Below are positions 18,059 through 27,055 of a DNA stretch of 44,546 bases, one piece after another; position 1 is the stretch's first letter, and each line of letters opens with the position of its first letter. Source of the stretch: Pseudomonadota bacterium (lineage in GTDB: Bacteria; Pseudomonadota; Gammaproteobacteria; Eutrophobiales; Eutrophobiaceae). The stretch lies in assembly GCA_013112535.1 (NCBI GenBank), contig JABFGI010000014.1:1-44546 (forward strand), given 5' to 3'. The notes beneath the pieces were generated by a model that was not told the origin of the DNA, searched no databases, and saw nothing but the letters and a program-made list of their open reading frames with translations. Both the position numbers and the translations under genes were made by a program.

Positions 18059-19699
18059 ATGACAGACGTATTGCTCGAAGTTAAGAATTTGATTGCCTCT
18101 GTTGCTTCAGGCGACAGTAAAGTTAACGTGGTTGATGATATCAGTTTTAAAATCAAAAAAGGTGAAACATTTGTTCTGCTCGGCGAGTCAGGCAGCGGTA
18201 AATCAATTAGTGCTTTGTCTATTATGCGCTTGCTCCCTCCCGCTGTAAAAATTAGTAATGGTGAAGTTTTTTTAAACGGGCAGAATCTTTTTGGATTACC
18301 AGAAAGCAAAATGCGTGATGTACGCGGTTCACAAATCGGTATGATTTTTCAGGAACCACAAACTTCATTAAATCCGGTATTAACAGCAGGACAACAAATC
18401 AGTGAAACACTCTTTAGACATAAAAACCTGTCTAAAGAACAATGTATTAAACGTAGTATTGAATTACTTGATGCGGTTGGTATTCCTGAACCAAATCGCA
18501 GAATCAATGAATACCCGCATCAATTTTCCGGTGGGATGAAACAACGTATTATGATTGCTATAGCATTAGCGGGAGAGCCGGATTTACTAATTGCTGATGA
18601 ACCATCAACTGCTCTTGACGTGACAATTCAGGCACAAGTACTGGATTTGCTAATACAGCTTCAAAAAGAGACACATATGGCAATCTTGTTTATTACGCAT
18701 GATCTGGGCGTGACATCACAAATGGCAGATCATGTTGCCGTTATGCGCCAGGGGAAAATTGTTGAAGCGAAAGATAAGCGCAGTTTATTTGATTATCCTG
18801 AACATCCCTATACTTTGCAGTTATTTGATGCGATTCCCAGTTGGGAAAAACGCCAGTCGGAAAAAGATCAGAGTGAATTTAAACGCAAGGATGAAGCATG
18901 TTTATTAAAAATACGTGATTTAAAAGTACATTACCCGATACGTAAAGGGTTATTTAAGAAAGTAGTTGGGCATGTGCGCGCTGTTGATGGTGTAACGTTA
19001 GATGTACATGCCGGCGAAACAGTCGCCGTTGTTGGTGAATCCGGATCGGGTAAAACTACTATGGGGAAAGGTATTTTACGATTGTTGCAAACAACGGATG
19101 GCGAAGTTTTATATGAGGGTAAAGATTTAAGTCACCTGGATGCTGCCGCTTTAAGAAAGAAGCGTTCAGAAATTCAAATAGTATTTCAGGATCCTTATTC
19201 ATCAATGAACCCAAGAATGATGATTCGAGATATTATTCAGGAAGGTATGCTGGCACAGAAAATTGGTGAAACACAAAAAGAACGTGATCATATGAGTGCT
19301 GAATTACTGGAGCAGGTTGGTTTGTTGCCCGAACATTTATTGCGTTATCCGCATGAGTTCTCAGGAGGTCAACGTCAACGTATTTGTATTGCACGCGCAT
19401 TGGCAGTAAAGCCAAAATTAATTATTTGTGATGAACCGACCAGCGCACTGGATGTGTCAGTGCAAGCACAAATTCTTGCTCTATTAAGGGAATTACAAAA
19501 AGAACATCAATTGGGATATTTGTTTATCACTCATAATATAAGTGTGGTTGAATACATTGCACATCATGTTGCCGTGATGTATCAGGGAAAAATTGTTGAG
19601 CAGGGAAAAGTAGAGCAGGTTTTAATGCATCCGGAAAATAAGTATACAAGAGAATTGCTTTCTGCCGTGCCGAGAATAAAAAGCTCGAGAACAGCTTAA
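18059..19699 (+). CDS. Peptide-type ABC transporter ATPase with two fused nucleotide-binding domains (YejF-like)
   Basis: This 546-residue protein is a tandem OppD-OppF-like fusion. The first ATPase has Walker A GESGSGKS (42-49) and signature SGGMKQR. The second has Walker A GESGSGKT (326-333) and signature SGGQRQR. Both have Walker B (LLIADEP, LIICDEP) and the H-loop (FITHD, FITHN). The second H-loop has Asn after His, a minor change. One such polypeptide supplies both ATP sites for the two permeases. Operon order binding protein, permease, permease, ATPase fusion matches E. coli yejABEF apart from the inserted thioesterase. It starts two bases after the thioesterase stop. Confidence 0.93.
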   Translation: MTDVLLEVKNLIASVASGDSKVNVVDDISFKIKKGETFVLLGESGSGKSISALSIMRLLPPAVKISNGEVFLNGQNLFGLPESKMRDVRGSQIGMIFQEPQTSLNPVLTAGQQISETLFRHKNLSKEQCIKRSIELLDAVGIPEPNRRINEYPHQFSGGMKQRIMIAIALAGEPDLLIADEPSTALDVTIQAQVLDLLIQLQKETHMAILFITHDLGVTSQMADHVAVMRQGKIVEAKDKRSLFDYPEHPYTLQLFDAIPSWEKRQSEKDQSEFKRKDEACLLKIRDLKVHYPIRKGLFKKVVGHVRAVDGVTLDVHAGETVAVVGESGSGKTTMGKGILRLLQTTDGEVLYEGKDLSHLDAAALRKKRSEIQIVFQDPYSSMNPRMMIRDIIQEGMLAQKIGETQKERDHMSAELLEQVGLLPEHLLRYPHEFSGGQRQRICIARALAVKPKLIICDEPTSALDVSVQAQILALLRELQKEHQLGYLFITHNISVVEYIAHHVAVMYQGKIVEQGKVEQVLMHPENKYTRELLSAVPRIKSSRTA

Positions 19700-19742
19700 A
19701 GAGTAAAAATTTTTAAGAACAAAAAGGTAAAAATTGGAATAA

Positions 19743-20045
19743 ATGATAATTTCGTTTGGTGATACTGTAAAAATATTAAATTCTAGTCAAACTGATGAAG
19801 CCGGGTTATCTGGTAAGACAGGAGAAGTGTTAGGTGAAACCAGCCCATCTTCAACAGGCGTAACATATTTTGGTGATGCAAAAGATGATTATGTTATAAA
19901 TGTTGCTTTTGAAGAGCCGAATGCAGAGTATTGGTTTACGCCTGATTTATTGGAATTGTTAAATGAAGATAGTAAAACAGATACAGCGACAAAAAAATCA
20001 CAATCAGTAAGCGAAAAAAATTGGTGGCAATTCTGGAAACAGTGA
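19743..20045 (+). CDS. Small uncharacterised protein, possible SH3/KOW-like barrel
   Basis: This is a 100-residue soluble protein. The first about 75 residues have regularly placed glycines and alternating strands (ISFGDTVKIL, GLSGKTGEVLG, YVINVAFEE, YWFTPDLLELL), a pattern seen in small SH3-like or KOW barrels. A polar linker and an aromatic basic end (NWWQFWKQ) follow. I do not recognise a named family. It begins 43 bp after the ABC ATPase on the same strand and may be the operon's last gene. The ATG has only a weak upstream GGAA. Confidence 0.55.
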   Translation: MIISFGDTVKILNSSQTDEAGLSGKTGEVLGETSPSSTGVTYFGDAKDDYVINVAFEEPNAEYWFTPDLLELLNEDSKTDTATKKSQSVSEKNWWQFWKQ

Positions 20046-20092
20046 AAAAATGTCTTAAAGTTGTAAACGCTACTGACAGGCTCTAGAAACTT

Positions 20093-20638
20093 ATGTCGAT
20101 GATGCTTGATAAGCTACACCAGGAACATATTAATATTACTAAATTAATTGACGTACTTGAAAAGCAGATTAATTCATACCAGGAGAATGGTAGTATAAAT
20201 TTACAACTAATCAGGGATATTTCCGACTATATTATTCATTACCCAGATCTTTATCACCATCCAAAAGAAGATTTGGTCTTTGAGTTACTTCGACATAAAG
20301 ATAAACAGATTGAACCAGTGATTAATCGTTTATTGAACGACCACAAAATATTGTATGAATCTGCGACTAGTCTCTCAAGAGAACTAAACAGGTTAAAGGA
20401 TAGTAGTAATGCAGAAATACTGGTCAAGCAATTAAAAAATTATATAGCTCTATCTCGTTCACATATGGATGTAGAAGAGGCTATATTGTTTCCTAGGGCA
20501 AAAGAATTGTTAACAGAGAATGATTGGCAGCAGGTTGAGACAGGATTTAATTATGTGGAAGATCCTGTTTTTGGCAAAGTGATATATAAACAATATGAAA
20601 ATATCTTAAATTCAATAATTGATGATGAGACTGGCTAA
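20093..20638 (+). CDS. Hemerythrin HHE-domain protein
   Basis: This 181-residue four-helix protein has the metal-binding pattern of hemerythrin-like domains: LHQEH (His9/His12), His49, YHHPKED (His55/56, Glu59), LNDH (His84) and SHMDVEEAILFP (His124, Glu128). These residues usually hold a non-haem di-iron centre that binds O2 or reacts with NO or peroxide. The physiological role here is unknown. It is cytosolic, with no signal peptide. It lies six bases before darP on the same strand. Confidence 0.85.
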   Translation: MSMMLDKLHQEHINITKLIDVLEKQINSYQENGSINLQLIRDISDYIIHYPDLYHHPKEDLVFELLRHKDKQIEPVINRLLNDHKILYESATSLSRELNRLKDSSNAEILVKQLKNYIALSRSHMDVEEAILFPRAKELLTENDWQQVETGFNYVEDPVFGKVIYKQYENILNSIIDDETG

Positions 20639-20644
20639 AAAACT

Positions 20645-21145
20645 ATGGAACATGATTACGAAGAAGAATTTGGCAAAAGTAAATCACAAATTAAGCGAGA
20701 ACTAAATGAATTACATATGTTGGGTAAACACCTTGTTAGATTACCCGATAAGCAGCTGTGCCAGATTCCTGTTTCAGAAAAATTAAAAGAAGCGATTGTT
20801 GCAGCTAAAAAAATGAAATTAACTGCCTTGAAACGACAACTTAAGTTTATTGGTGGTTTAATGCAGGAAGAAGATGAAGAATTAATTCGTTCCACGTTAG
20901 AAGAATTAAAAAAACCGCATAAACAAGAAGTTAATCAATTTCATGAAGTGGAACAATGGCGTGACCATTTGTTACAAGGTGATCAGGACTTGATAAATGA
21001 TCTGTCTGAAAAATTTAAAAACTTTGAGCGACAGCGTGTTAGTCAATTAATCCGAAATGCAAAAAAGGAACAAACCAATAATAAACCGCCAAAGTCGGCA
21101 AGACTGTTATTCAAATATCTTACAGAATTACAGAGTAGTGAATGA
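20645..21145 (+). CDS. darP: Ribosome-associated protein DarP (YjgA, DUF615)
   Basis: This 166-residue protein matches the DUF615 family in length and landmarks: the acidic start and KSKSQIKREL, LPDKQLCQIP, LKRQLKFIGGLMQEED, and a C-terminal PPKSARLLFKYLTEL. DarP associates with the late 50S assembly intermediate and helps peptidyl-transferase-centre maturation in E. coli. It is highly charged and helical. Its last codon overlaps the next gene's start (ATGA), indicating coupling to the acetyltransferase. Confidence 0.88.
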   Translation: MEHDYEEEFGKSKSQIKRELNELHMLGKHLVRLPDKQLCQIPVSEKLKEAIVAAKKMKLTALKRQLKFIGGLMQEEDEELIRSTLEELKKPHKQEVNQFHEVEQWRDHLLQGDQDLINDLSEKFKNFERQRVSQLIRNAKKEQTNNKPPKSARLLFKYLTELQSSE

Positions 21146-21624
21146 ATATAGAAATTATACTCGCGGATTTTTCAAATGAACAACAGTGTGCTGATATTGT
21201 TTCCCTTTTAAATGATTATGCCCTTGACCCTATGGGTGGTGGTAAAGGTTTGTCATCGTTTGCTAAAGAAAACCTTATAACTGAATTGTCAAAACTTCCT
21301 TATGCTATAAGTGTTATTTGTTACCTTGATAAAAAGCCGGCAGGTTTAGTTAATTGTTTTCAAGGCTTTTCTACATTTAAATGTAAACCATTACTCAATA
21401 TTCATGATGTCATCGTATTGAGTGAATATCGCGGGTTTGGACTTTGTCAGCGACTATTAACTAAAGTTGAAGAAATTGCGAAAGAAAAGGGCTGTTGTAA
21501 ATTAACGCTCGAGGTGTTGGAAGGTAATAATAAAGCGCAAAAAGCTTATATAGAATATGGTTTTGAAGCTTATGAGCTTGATCCGGCTAGTGGTAAAGCG
21601 TTGTTTTGGCAAAAATCACTTTAA
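21142..21624 (+). CDS. GNAT-family N-acetyltransferase
   Basis: This 160-residue protein carries GNAT motif A with the acetyl-CoA pyrophosphate loop YRGFGLCQRLL (about 93-103). The strand/helix KLTLEVLEGNNKAQKAYIEYGFEAYEL follows, the usual motif B. It transfers an acetyl group from acetyl-CoA to an unknown amine. The start ATG overlaps the darP stop, so the two are probably co-translated. A ribosomal or tRNA-related target would suit that pairing but is only inference. Confidence 0.85.
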   Translation: MNIEIILADFSNEQQCADIVSLLNDYALDPMGGGKGLSSFAKENLITELSKLPYAISVICYLDKKPAGLVNCFQGFSTFKCKPLLNIHDVIVLSEYRGFGLCQRLLTKVEEIAKEKGCCKLTLEVLEGNNKAQKAYIEYGFEAYELDPASGKALFWQKSL

Positions 21625-21657
21625 ACTTTTTAATAATATACTTTTTACACTGCAATT

Positions 21658-22179
21658 ATGAATAATAACGATATATTACGCCGTTTACGCTATTCCTTTA
21701 AGTTTGGTGATTCGAAAATGATCTCTACCTTTGCTTTGGGAAATCTAAAAGTCTCAAGAGAGCAGGTTAATTCATGGTTAAAGAAAGATAGTGATCCAGA
21801 TTATAAGGAATGTAGTGATTCCAATATGGCTTCATTTTTAAATGGGCTAATTATAGAAAAGCGTGGCAAGAAGGAGGGGAAACAACCAGAGCCAGAAAAA
21901 CAATTAACGAATAATGTTATTTTTATGAAGTTAAAGATTGCACTAAATCTGAAAGCAGAAGATGTTTTGGCGATAATGGACTTAGCAAAATTTAATATTA
22001 GCAAACACGAGTTAAGTGCTTTCTTTCGTAAACCTGGAAACAGACATTACCGCACTTGTCAGGATCAAATTCTGCGTAATTTTCTTAAAGGGGTGCAATT
22101 AAAGTATCGGCCGGGTAATAATGACAGTGAAGTCAAGCCTGGTCAGTTTCAATACAATTATAAAAGGAAAGAAGATTAA
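21658..22179 (+). CDS. DUF1456 family protein (YehS-like)
   Basis: This 173-residue protein is built of two related halves. Each has the pattern NND/NNV-I-xx-LRxAL/LKIAL, then F-xxx-VSREQVNSWLKK or ISKHELSAFFRK, then a short turn and F-L-x-G. This tandem helical repeat is the DUF1456/YehS signature. The molecular function of the family is not established. It starts 33 bp after the acetyltransferase. A charged tail (NDSEVKPGQF to the end) follows the second repeat. Confidence 0.8.
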   Translation: MNNNDILRRLRYSFKFGDSKMISTFALGNLKVSREQVNSWLKKDSDPDYKECSDSNMASFLNGLIIEKRGKKEGKQPEPEKQLTNNVIFMKLKIALNLKAEDVLAIMDLAKFNISKHELSAFFRKPGNRHYRTCQDQILRNFLKGVQLKYRPGNNDSEVKPGQFQYNYKRKED

Positions 22180-22217
22180 TCCTTTTTGTTGATTAAAATA
22201 ATGGCTATAAAAATATT

Positions 22218-22841
22218 TTGATTGATTTTGATGAAGTAGAAAAAATTACACTTTCACATTATGAAAATAATGCAGAATCTTTTTGGCAAGGAACGCGAGA
22301 TCATGATGTTAGCCAGAATATCGATGCATTCCTGCAAGCACTTTCTAAAGACAAGCCGTTAGATATTCTTGATTTTGGCTGTGGCCCAGGTCGTGATATT
22401 CATACCTTTAAATCTCTGGGCCATAACCCGATAGGTCTTGATGGCAGCAAAATTTTTTGTGAAATGGCTAAGAAACATAGCGGTTGTACTGTATTACATC
22501 AGTCGTTTTCAAAGCTTGAACTGGAAGTAAATTCTTTTGATGGTGTTTTTGCCAATGCGTCATTGTTTCATGTCCCTGGTCATGAATTATTAAAAGTATT
22601 AAAACAATTACATAATGCCTTACGGACTGGTGGGGTTTTATTTTGTTCAAATCCAAGAGGTGATATCGAAGGCTGGCAAGGACAACGCTATGGGCATTAT
22701 ATGGAAATTAAATCGAGTCAGGTTTATCTGGAAAAAGCAGGGTTTAAAGTTCTTCATCATTACTATAGACCTGAGGGCCAGCCCCGGGAAAAGCAAAACT
22801 GGCTAGCTATTATCAGTGAAAAACTACCAGTCGAAGCTTAA
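22218..22841 (+). CDS. Class I SAM-dependent methyltransferase (TTG start)
   Basis: This 207-residue Rossmann-type methyltransferase has the SAM-binding motif I ILDFGCGPGRD (50-60), an acidic strand-2 end (GLDGS), motif IV FDGVFANASLFHV and a post-motif LRTGGVLFCSNPRG. The substrate is unknown. No ATG is available in frame before the conserved region, and an in-frame stop lies at 22194, so TTG at 22218 is the most likely start. The Shine-Dalgarno is poor, which implies low expression. Confidence 0.82.
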   Translation: MIDFDEVEKITLSHYENNAESFWQGTRDHDVSQNIDAFLQALSKDKPLDILDFGCGPGRDIHTFKSLGHNPIGLDGSKIFCEMAKKHSGCTVLHQSFSKLELEVNSFDGVFANASLFHVPGHELLKVLKQLHNALRTGGVLFCSNPRGDIEGWQGQRYGHYMEIKSSQVYLEKAGFKVLHHYYRPEGQPREKQNWLAIISEKLPVEA

Positions 22842-22899
22842 TCACTGATAGACTATCGTTGGAGAGCAGTTTCATATTTAATAAATGAGGGGAGTTAAG

Positions 22900-23244
22900 A
22901 TGGAATATTTTACTGATGCATTTAAAAAATATGCGGATTTTTCCGGTCGTGCAACACGTACACAATACTGGATGTTCATATTGATATATATGATTATTTA
23001 TATTGTTTTAGCAGTGATAGATGCTTTTGTATTGGGAATGCCTGCACTTTCTGGTGTTTTAAGCTTGGTGGCAATTATTCCAAGTCTTAGTATTGCGGCA
23101 AGACGACTTCATGATACAGGTCGTAGCGGTTGGTGGTTGCTAATATCTCTACTTCCATTGATAGGCATTATTGTTTTACTGGTTTTTCTGGTTATGGATA
23201 GTGATGGAGATAATAATTATGGGGCAAACCCAAAAGCAGCTTAA
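22900..23244 (+). CDS. DUF805 family small membrane protein (YhaH-like)
   Basis: From ATG 22900 the protein is 114 residues. It starts MEYFTDAFKKYADFSGRATR, the typical DUF805 opening, and has three to four hydrophobic helices with the family signature SIAARRLHDTGRSGWW in the loop. I chose this ATG over the one at 22885 because GGGGAG lies at ideal spacing before it and family members begin here. It is an inner-membrane protein of unknown function. A strong terminator follows. Confidence 0.9.
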   Translation: MEYFTDAFKKYADFSGRATRTQYWMFILIYMIIYIVLAVIDAFVLGMPALSGVLSLVAIIPSLSIAARRLHDTGRSGWWLLISLLPLIGIIVLLVFLVMDSDGDNNYGANPKAA

Positions 23245-23256
23245 ATTGAACTGATT

Positions 23257-23292
23257 AAATAAGCTGCTGTGATTAAATGCAGCAGCTTATTT
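23257..23292. terminator. Rho-independent hairpin between DUF805 gene and gor
   Basis: AAATAAGCTGCTG (23257-23269) pairs perfectly with CAGCAGCTTATTT (23280-23292) over 13 bp with a 10-nt loop. A-rich and T-rich ends supply U-tracts on either strand. It sits between convergent genes and can serve both. Confidence 0.88.
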
Positions 23293-23305
23293 GTTTGCTT
23301 ATCAT

Positions 23306-24655
23306 TTATACTGGGTCACGCATTGTGACAAACTCTTCTGCTGCAGTTGGATGAATCCCTATCGTTGAATCAAACACTTTCTTGGTGGCGCCTGCTTTTA
23401 TTGCAATACCAATACCCTGAATGATTTCTCCGGCATCAGGACCTAACATGTGAACACCAATAACAAGATCACTTTTCTTCTCTACGATTATTTTCATAAA
23501 GGTCTTTTCATCACTATCTGATAAAGAGAGTTTCATTGGTTTGAATGATGATTTATAAATTTCAATTTCATCATATTTCTCTCGTGCTTCTTTTTCAGTT
23601 AAACCGACTGTACCAATATTGGGCTGACTAAAGACACAAGTCGGGATATTGGAGTAATCAACATCTTTATCTTCGTTAGCAAAAAAACGTTTTGCCAATA
23701 CCATACCTTCGGCTAAAGCAACGGGCGTTAAGTTAACGCGATTGGTCACATCGCCAATAGCAAAGATAGAAGGGACATTAGTCTGGTATTCGTCATTTAC
23801 TTTAATGGCATTATCTTTGTCTAGTTCGATACTTACTCTTTCTAAACCAAGATTTTCTGTCATAGGTTTACGGCCAGTGGCATACATGATTTGTCCTGCT
23901 TCAAGTTGCTCGCCATTTTCTAGTGTTGCGATTAATTGATTATCCTTTTTTTCAATTTCGGCAATATTTGATTCAAACTTGATGTTGATACCTTTTTTCT
24001 TCATTTCATCGGCAAGCGCTTCTCGCACATCCTGATCAAAGCCACGCAAGAACAAAGATCCACGGTAAAGGAGAGTCGTCTCAACTCCCAGACCATGGAA
24101 TATTCCTGCGAACTCAACAGCAATATAACCCCCGCCAACAATGATGATTTTTTCCGGAAGTGAATCGAGAAAGAAAGCTTCATTGGAAGAAATAATGTGT
24201 TCTTTACCTGGAATATCAGGAACACTGGGCCAGCCACCTGTCGCAATCAATATGCGTTCTGCAGTAATATGTTCGCCATTCACTTCAACGGTGTGTTCAT
24301 TAACAATTTTGGCACGACCGCGTATTGTTTCAGCGCCAGAATTATCAAGTATTTTTTTATAGACACCGTTCAGGCGTTTAATTTCGGTGTCTTTGTTTTT
24401 AATTAGTGTAGACCAGTCAAAATCGGTGTTAGCGATATTCCAGCCAAAACTTTTAGCATTCTCAAAATCTTCAGAATAATGTGAAGCATAGACAAATAAC
24501 TTTTTTGGAACGCATCCTACGTTAACACATGTGCCACCTAGATAACGGTCTTCGGCAATGGCAACACGTGCACCAAGTCCAGCAGACATGCGTGCAGCAC
24601 GTACGCCACCTGATCCGGCACCGATTACAAATAGGTCAAATTGATATTGAGACAT
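23306..24655 (-). CDS. gor: Glutathione-disulfide reductase
   Basis: This 449-residue homodimeric flavoenzyme reduces GSSG with NADPH in the cytosol. It has the N-terminal FAD motif [10 protein letters not shown] and redox-active [11 protein letters not shown] (Cys43, Cys48). The NAD(P) motif [11 protein letters not shown] is followed by two arginines (LLYRG, FLRGFD) that in E. coli enzyme confer NADPH preference. The C-terminal dimer domain carries the catalytic His435-Pro with Glu440 (GIHPTAAEE). Length matches E. coli Gor (450). A CAGGAAT Shine-Dalgarno precedes the ATG. A Fur-like palindrome overlaps a TATAAT upstream, which would make it iron-responsive if real. Confidence 0.95.
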   Translation of the reverse strand: MSQYQFDLFVIGAGSGGVRAARMSAGLGARVAIAEDRYLGGTCVNVGCVPKKLFVYASHYSEDFENAKSFGWNIANTDFDWSTLIKNKDTEIKRLNGVYKKILDNSGAETIRGRAKIVNEHTVEVNGEHITAERILIATGGWPSVPDIPGKEHIISSNEAFFLDSLPEKIIIVGGGYIAVEFAGIFHGLGVETTLLYRGSLFLRGFDQDVREALADEMKKKGINIKFESNIAEIEKKDNQLIATLENGEQLEAGQIMYATGRKPMTENLGLERVSIELDKDNAIKVNDEYQTNVPSIFAIGDVTNRVNLTPVALAEGMVLAKRFFANEDKDVDYSNIPTCVFSQPNIGTVGLTEKEAREKYDEIEIYKSSFKPMKLSLSDSDEKTFMKIIVEKKSDLVIGVHMLGPDAGEIIQGIGIAIKAGATKKVFDSTIGIHPTAAEEFVTMRDPV

Positions 24656-24737
24656 GATCTTATTCCTGAAAATTTTAAGTAGAATAACGAAATAGTTATG
24701 AGGAGACTATTTGAAAATATTTATATGGGTGATAGTA

Positions 24738-24756
24738 AAAACTGATTATCATTATA
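24738..24756 (-). promoter_or_regulatory. Candidate Fur box upstream of gor
   Basis: On the minus strand this 19-mer matches the Fur consensus GATAATGATAATCATTATC at 15 of 19 positions, including a continuous run of 13. It lies 82 bp before the gor ATG and covers a TATAAT (24751-24756). AT-rich sequence makes chance matches likelier. The -35 region is poor. Confidence 0.4.
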
Positions 24757-24764
24757 TTTTTAAT

Positions 24765-26222
24765 TTAATGCTTTAATGACCACTCATGGTATTTTTTCAC
24801 TAGTTTTAGTAGAAATTGTGGTGCATGAGCTTTTTTCCAGACACCAGCAGCAAATTTATTAGCTTCAGAAAGAGTAGGGTAAATATGGATGGTTCCCAGT
24901 ATTTTGTTCATACCAATACCATGTTTCATCGCACTAATATACTCGGTAATCAACTCACCGGCATGATCAGCAATAATTGTCACTCCGAGTATCTTATCTT
25001 TACCCGGGACAGTTAGTACTTTAACCAGTCCGTGGTCTTCTCCTTCAGCTATAGCGCGGTCTAAATCATCAATGCCATAGTAAGTAACGTCGTAATTAAT
25101 CCCTTTTTCCTTTGCTTCCTGTTCATTTAAACCTACACGGGCAACTTCAGGATCGGTAAATGTCGCCCAGGGAATGACTGAATAATCGACTTTGAAGGAT
25201 TTAAAACGTCCAAAAAGCGCATTAACTGTGGCATACCATGCTTGATGTGAAGCGGTATGTGTAAACTGGTAAGGGCCAGCGACATCACCACAGGCGTAAA
25301 TTGATGGAATAGACGTTTGTAACTTTTCATTAACGCGAATTGTATTATTGGAATTCAATTCAACGCCAAGTTCTTCCAAACCAAAACCACGGCTATTAGC
25401 TGCGCGCCCAACGGCAACCAGAATTTCATCAAATTCAACTTCAACCATTTCATTATTATGTTCGCAAACAAGAATTTTCTTGCCGTTTTTCGTAGTAATT
25501 TCTTTTGCCAGATGGTCTGTTCGTATATCAACATTTTCTTGTTCAAATTGTTTTGTAATTATTTCCGCTATATCTTCATCTTCTCTTATCAAAATTCGCG
25601 GTAACATTTCTATTTGTGTCACCTGACTTCCTAAACGCGCAAATGCCTGGGTTAATTCACAACCGATAGGACCGCCACCTAAAACAACTAATCGTTTAGG
25701 TAAATCACGAATATCCCAGAGGTTATCCGAAGTAAGGTAATTAATGTGTTCGATGCCTTTTATCGGCGGTACAAAAGGGCGTGCGCCTGTTGCAACAATA
25801 ATACTACGCGTACTAAGTGATTGACCGTTTATCTCAACAGTCCATGGTGATGTGATTATTGCGTGTCCTTCAAGACATTCTACTCCCAAGCTTTCAAAAC
25901 GTTCTTTGGAATCATGTGGTTCAATTTTAGCTATGACTGATTGAACGCGTTCCATGACAGCGGCAAAGTTAATGTTTGATTCAGGCACGTTAATGCCAAA
26001 TTCACTGGAACGTTTTATCAAAGAAGCGACTTTAGCTGATTTAATCAATGCTTTGGAAGGAACACAGCCAGTGTTCAGGCAATCACCCCCCATTTTATGT
26101 TTTTCTATTAATGTGACCTTTGCGTTTACTGCGGCTGCGATAAGTGCAGAAACAAGTCCGGCAGATCCTGCGCCGATAACAATAAGATTACGATCAAATT
26201 GTTCAGGTTTATTCAGCATCAC
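24765..26222 (-). CDS. FAD-dependent pyridine nucleotide-disulfide oxidoreductase (mercuric/dihydrolipoamide reductase-like)
   Basis: This 485-residue flavoprotein has FAD motif GAGSAGLVSA and redox pair GGDCLNTGCVP (Cys48, Cys53). The NAD(P) motif GGGPIGCE and second FAD site YACGDVAG follow, then a dimerisation domain. The C-terminal motif reads IHIYPTLSEAN: Tyr448 replaces the usual catalytic His, while Glu453 remains. There is no C-terminal Cys pair and no heavy-metal domain, so it is not a true MerA. Its start overlaps the upstream TVP38-type gene by 14 bp. In other bacteria the same two modules occur fused, so they probably act together, perhaps on membrane thiol or quinone redox (inference). 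Confidence 0.82.
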   Translation of the reverse strand: MMLNKPEQFDRNLIVIGAGSAGLVSALIAAAVNAKVTLIEKHKMGGDCLNTGCVPSKALIKSAKVASLIKRSSEFGINVPESNINFAAVMERVQSVIAKIEPHDSKERFESLGVECLEGHAIITSPWTVEINGQSLSTRSIIVATGARPFVPPIKGIEHINYLTSDNLWDIRDLPKRLVVLGGGPIGCELTQAFARLGSQVTQIEMLPRILIREDEDIAEIITKQFEQENVDIRTDHLAKEITTKNGKKILVCEHNNEMVEVEFDEILVAVGRAANSRGFGLEELGVELNSNNTIRVNEKLQTSIPSIYACGDVAGPYQFTHTASHQAWYATVNALFGRFKSFKVDYSVIPWATFTDPEVARVGLNEQEAKEKGINYDVTYYGIDDLDRAIAEGEDHGLVKVLTVPGKDKILGVTIIADHAGELITEYISAMKHGIGMNKILGTIHIYPTLSEANKFAAGVWKKAHAPQFLLKLVKKYHEWSLKH

Positions 26223-26931
26223 TTTCCGGATCTATAAAATCGTCCAGATCTTCATGTCGTTTCTTTCTTACATAAATCAGAATTTTCTTTGCTACCAGGG
26301 GAAATAATCCCAGTAAGGCAAATGAAGCTATTAATTCAGGAGATAAGACGTCACCGGCTGATTCAATCTTTGCCAATTGCGTTCCCGCATTGACGAAGAT
26401 GATGGTTGGTAGCAGCATACCTATCTGGCTAACCAGTGCAAAGTTGAGTGTCTTGATAGGCGTAAGTGCCATCAGGTTATTAACAATAAAAAAGGGGAAT
26501 ATTGGGACAAAGCGGATGATAAAAAGGTAGTGATTGCCTTCTTTTCGAATGCCATGATTTATCGGTTCAAGGTATTTAGTAAATCTGGCTTGAACATAAT
26601 CATGAAATACATAGCGAGCTATCAAAAAGGCCATTGTTGCACCAAAGACTGAAGCAAAAGAAACGAGTATTGTACCCCAGACGACACCAAAGATGGCTCC
26701 TGCAGCCAGGGTCATAATACCTGCGCCAGGTAAAGAGACACCAGTGACCAGAATATAACTGATAAAGAAGATTAAACCGGTATGAACGGGATTCATTGCG
26801 TAGTAATTATCTATCGCATCTTGCTGAGATTTTACATAGGTCAGGTTCAGGTACTGGCCTAAATCAAGACTTAAAAACAAAGCGATGATAATGACAAAAA
26901 GAATAATGACAGTTATTTTTTTATTATTCAT
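26209..26931 (-). CDS. TVP38/TMEM64 (VTT domain) family membrane protein
   Basis: This protein of about 240 residues has five to six membrane helices and the VTT/DedA-superfamily hallmarks: SLPGAGIMTLAAGAIFGVVWG on the first re-entrant segment and FIIRFVPIFPFFIVNNLMAL on the second. The family is implicated in lipid scrambling or transport. I start it at the ATG at 26931 (MNNKKITVIIL) because the 17 residues added by the upstream start lack family resemblance. The acidic tail (DLDDFIDPESDAE) overlaps the oxidoreductase start by 14 bp, giving translational coupling. Confidence 0.85.
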   Translation of the reverse strand: MNNKKITVIILFVIIIALFLSLDLGQYLNLTYVKSQQDAIDNYYAMNPVHTGLIFFISYILVTGVSLPGAGIMTLAAGAIFGVVWGTILVSFASVFGATMAFLIARYVFHDYVQARFTKYLEPINHGIRKEGNHYLFIIRFVPIFPFFIVNNLMALTPIKTLNFALVSQIGMLLPTIIFVNAGTQLAKIESAGDVLSPELIASFALLGLFPLVAKKILIYVRKKRHEDLDDFIDPESDAE

Positions 26932-26997
26932 ATGCGAGTTTAGAGCGATCCTAATAATATAGTTCAATCCAGACCAAATCATACAGTATTAAGAACG

Positions 26998-27031
26998 AAA
27001 AAAGGCTGTTGAGTATAAAACTCAACAGCCT
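26998..27031 (-). terminator. Rho-independent terminator of the 95-residue orphan gene
   Basis: AGGCTGTTGAGT (27003-27014) and ACTCAACAGCCT (27020-27031) make a perfect 12-bp stem with a 5-nt loop. In minus-strand reading it is followed by a run of six T (26998-27003). It lies directly after the stop at 27056 and before the TVP38 gene. Confidence 0.9.
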
Positions 27032-27055
27032 GTCAAAAATAACTTAAGCGCTTAA

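Noticed and set aside
24765..26222. True mercuric reductase and a mercury-resistance operon
   Set aside because: No C-terminal Cys pair, no heavy-metal-binding domain, no merR/merT/merP neighbours.
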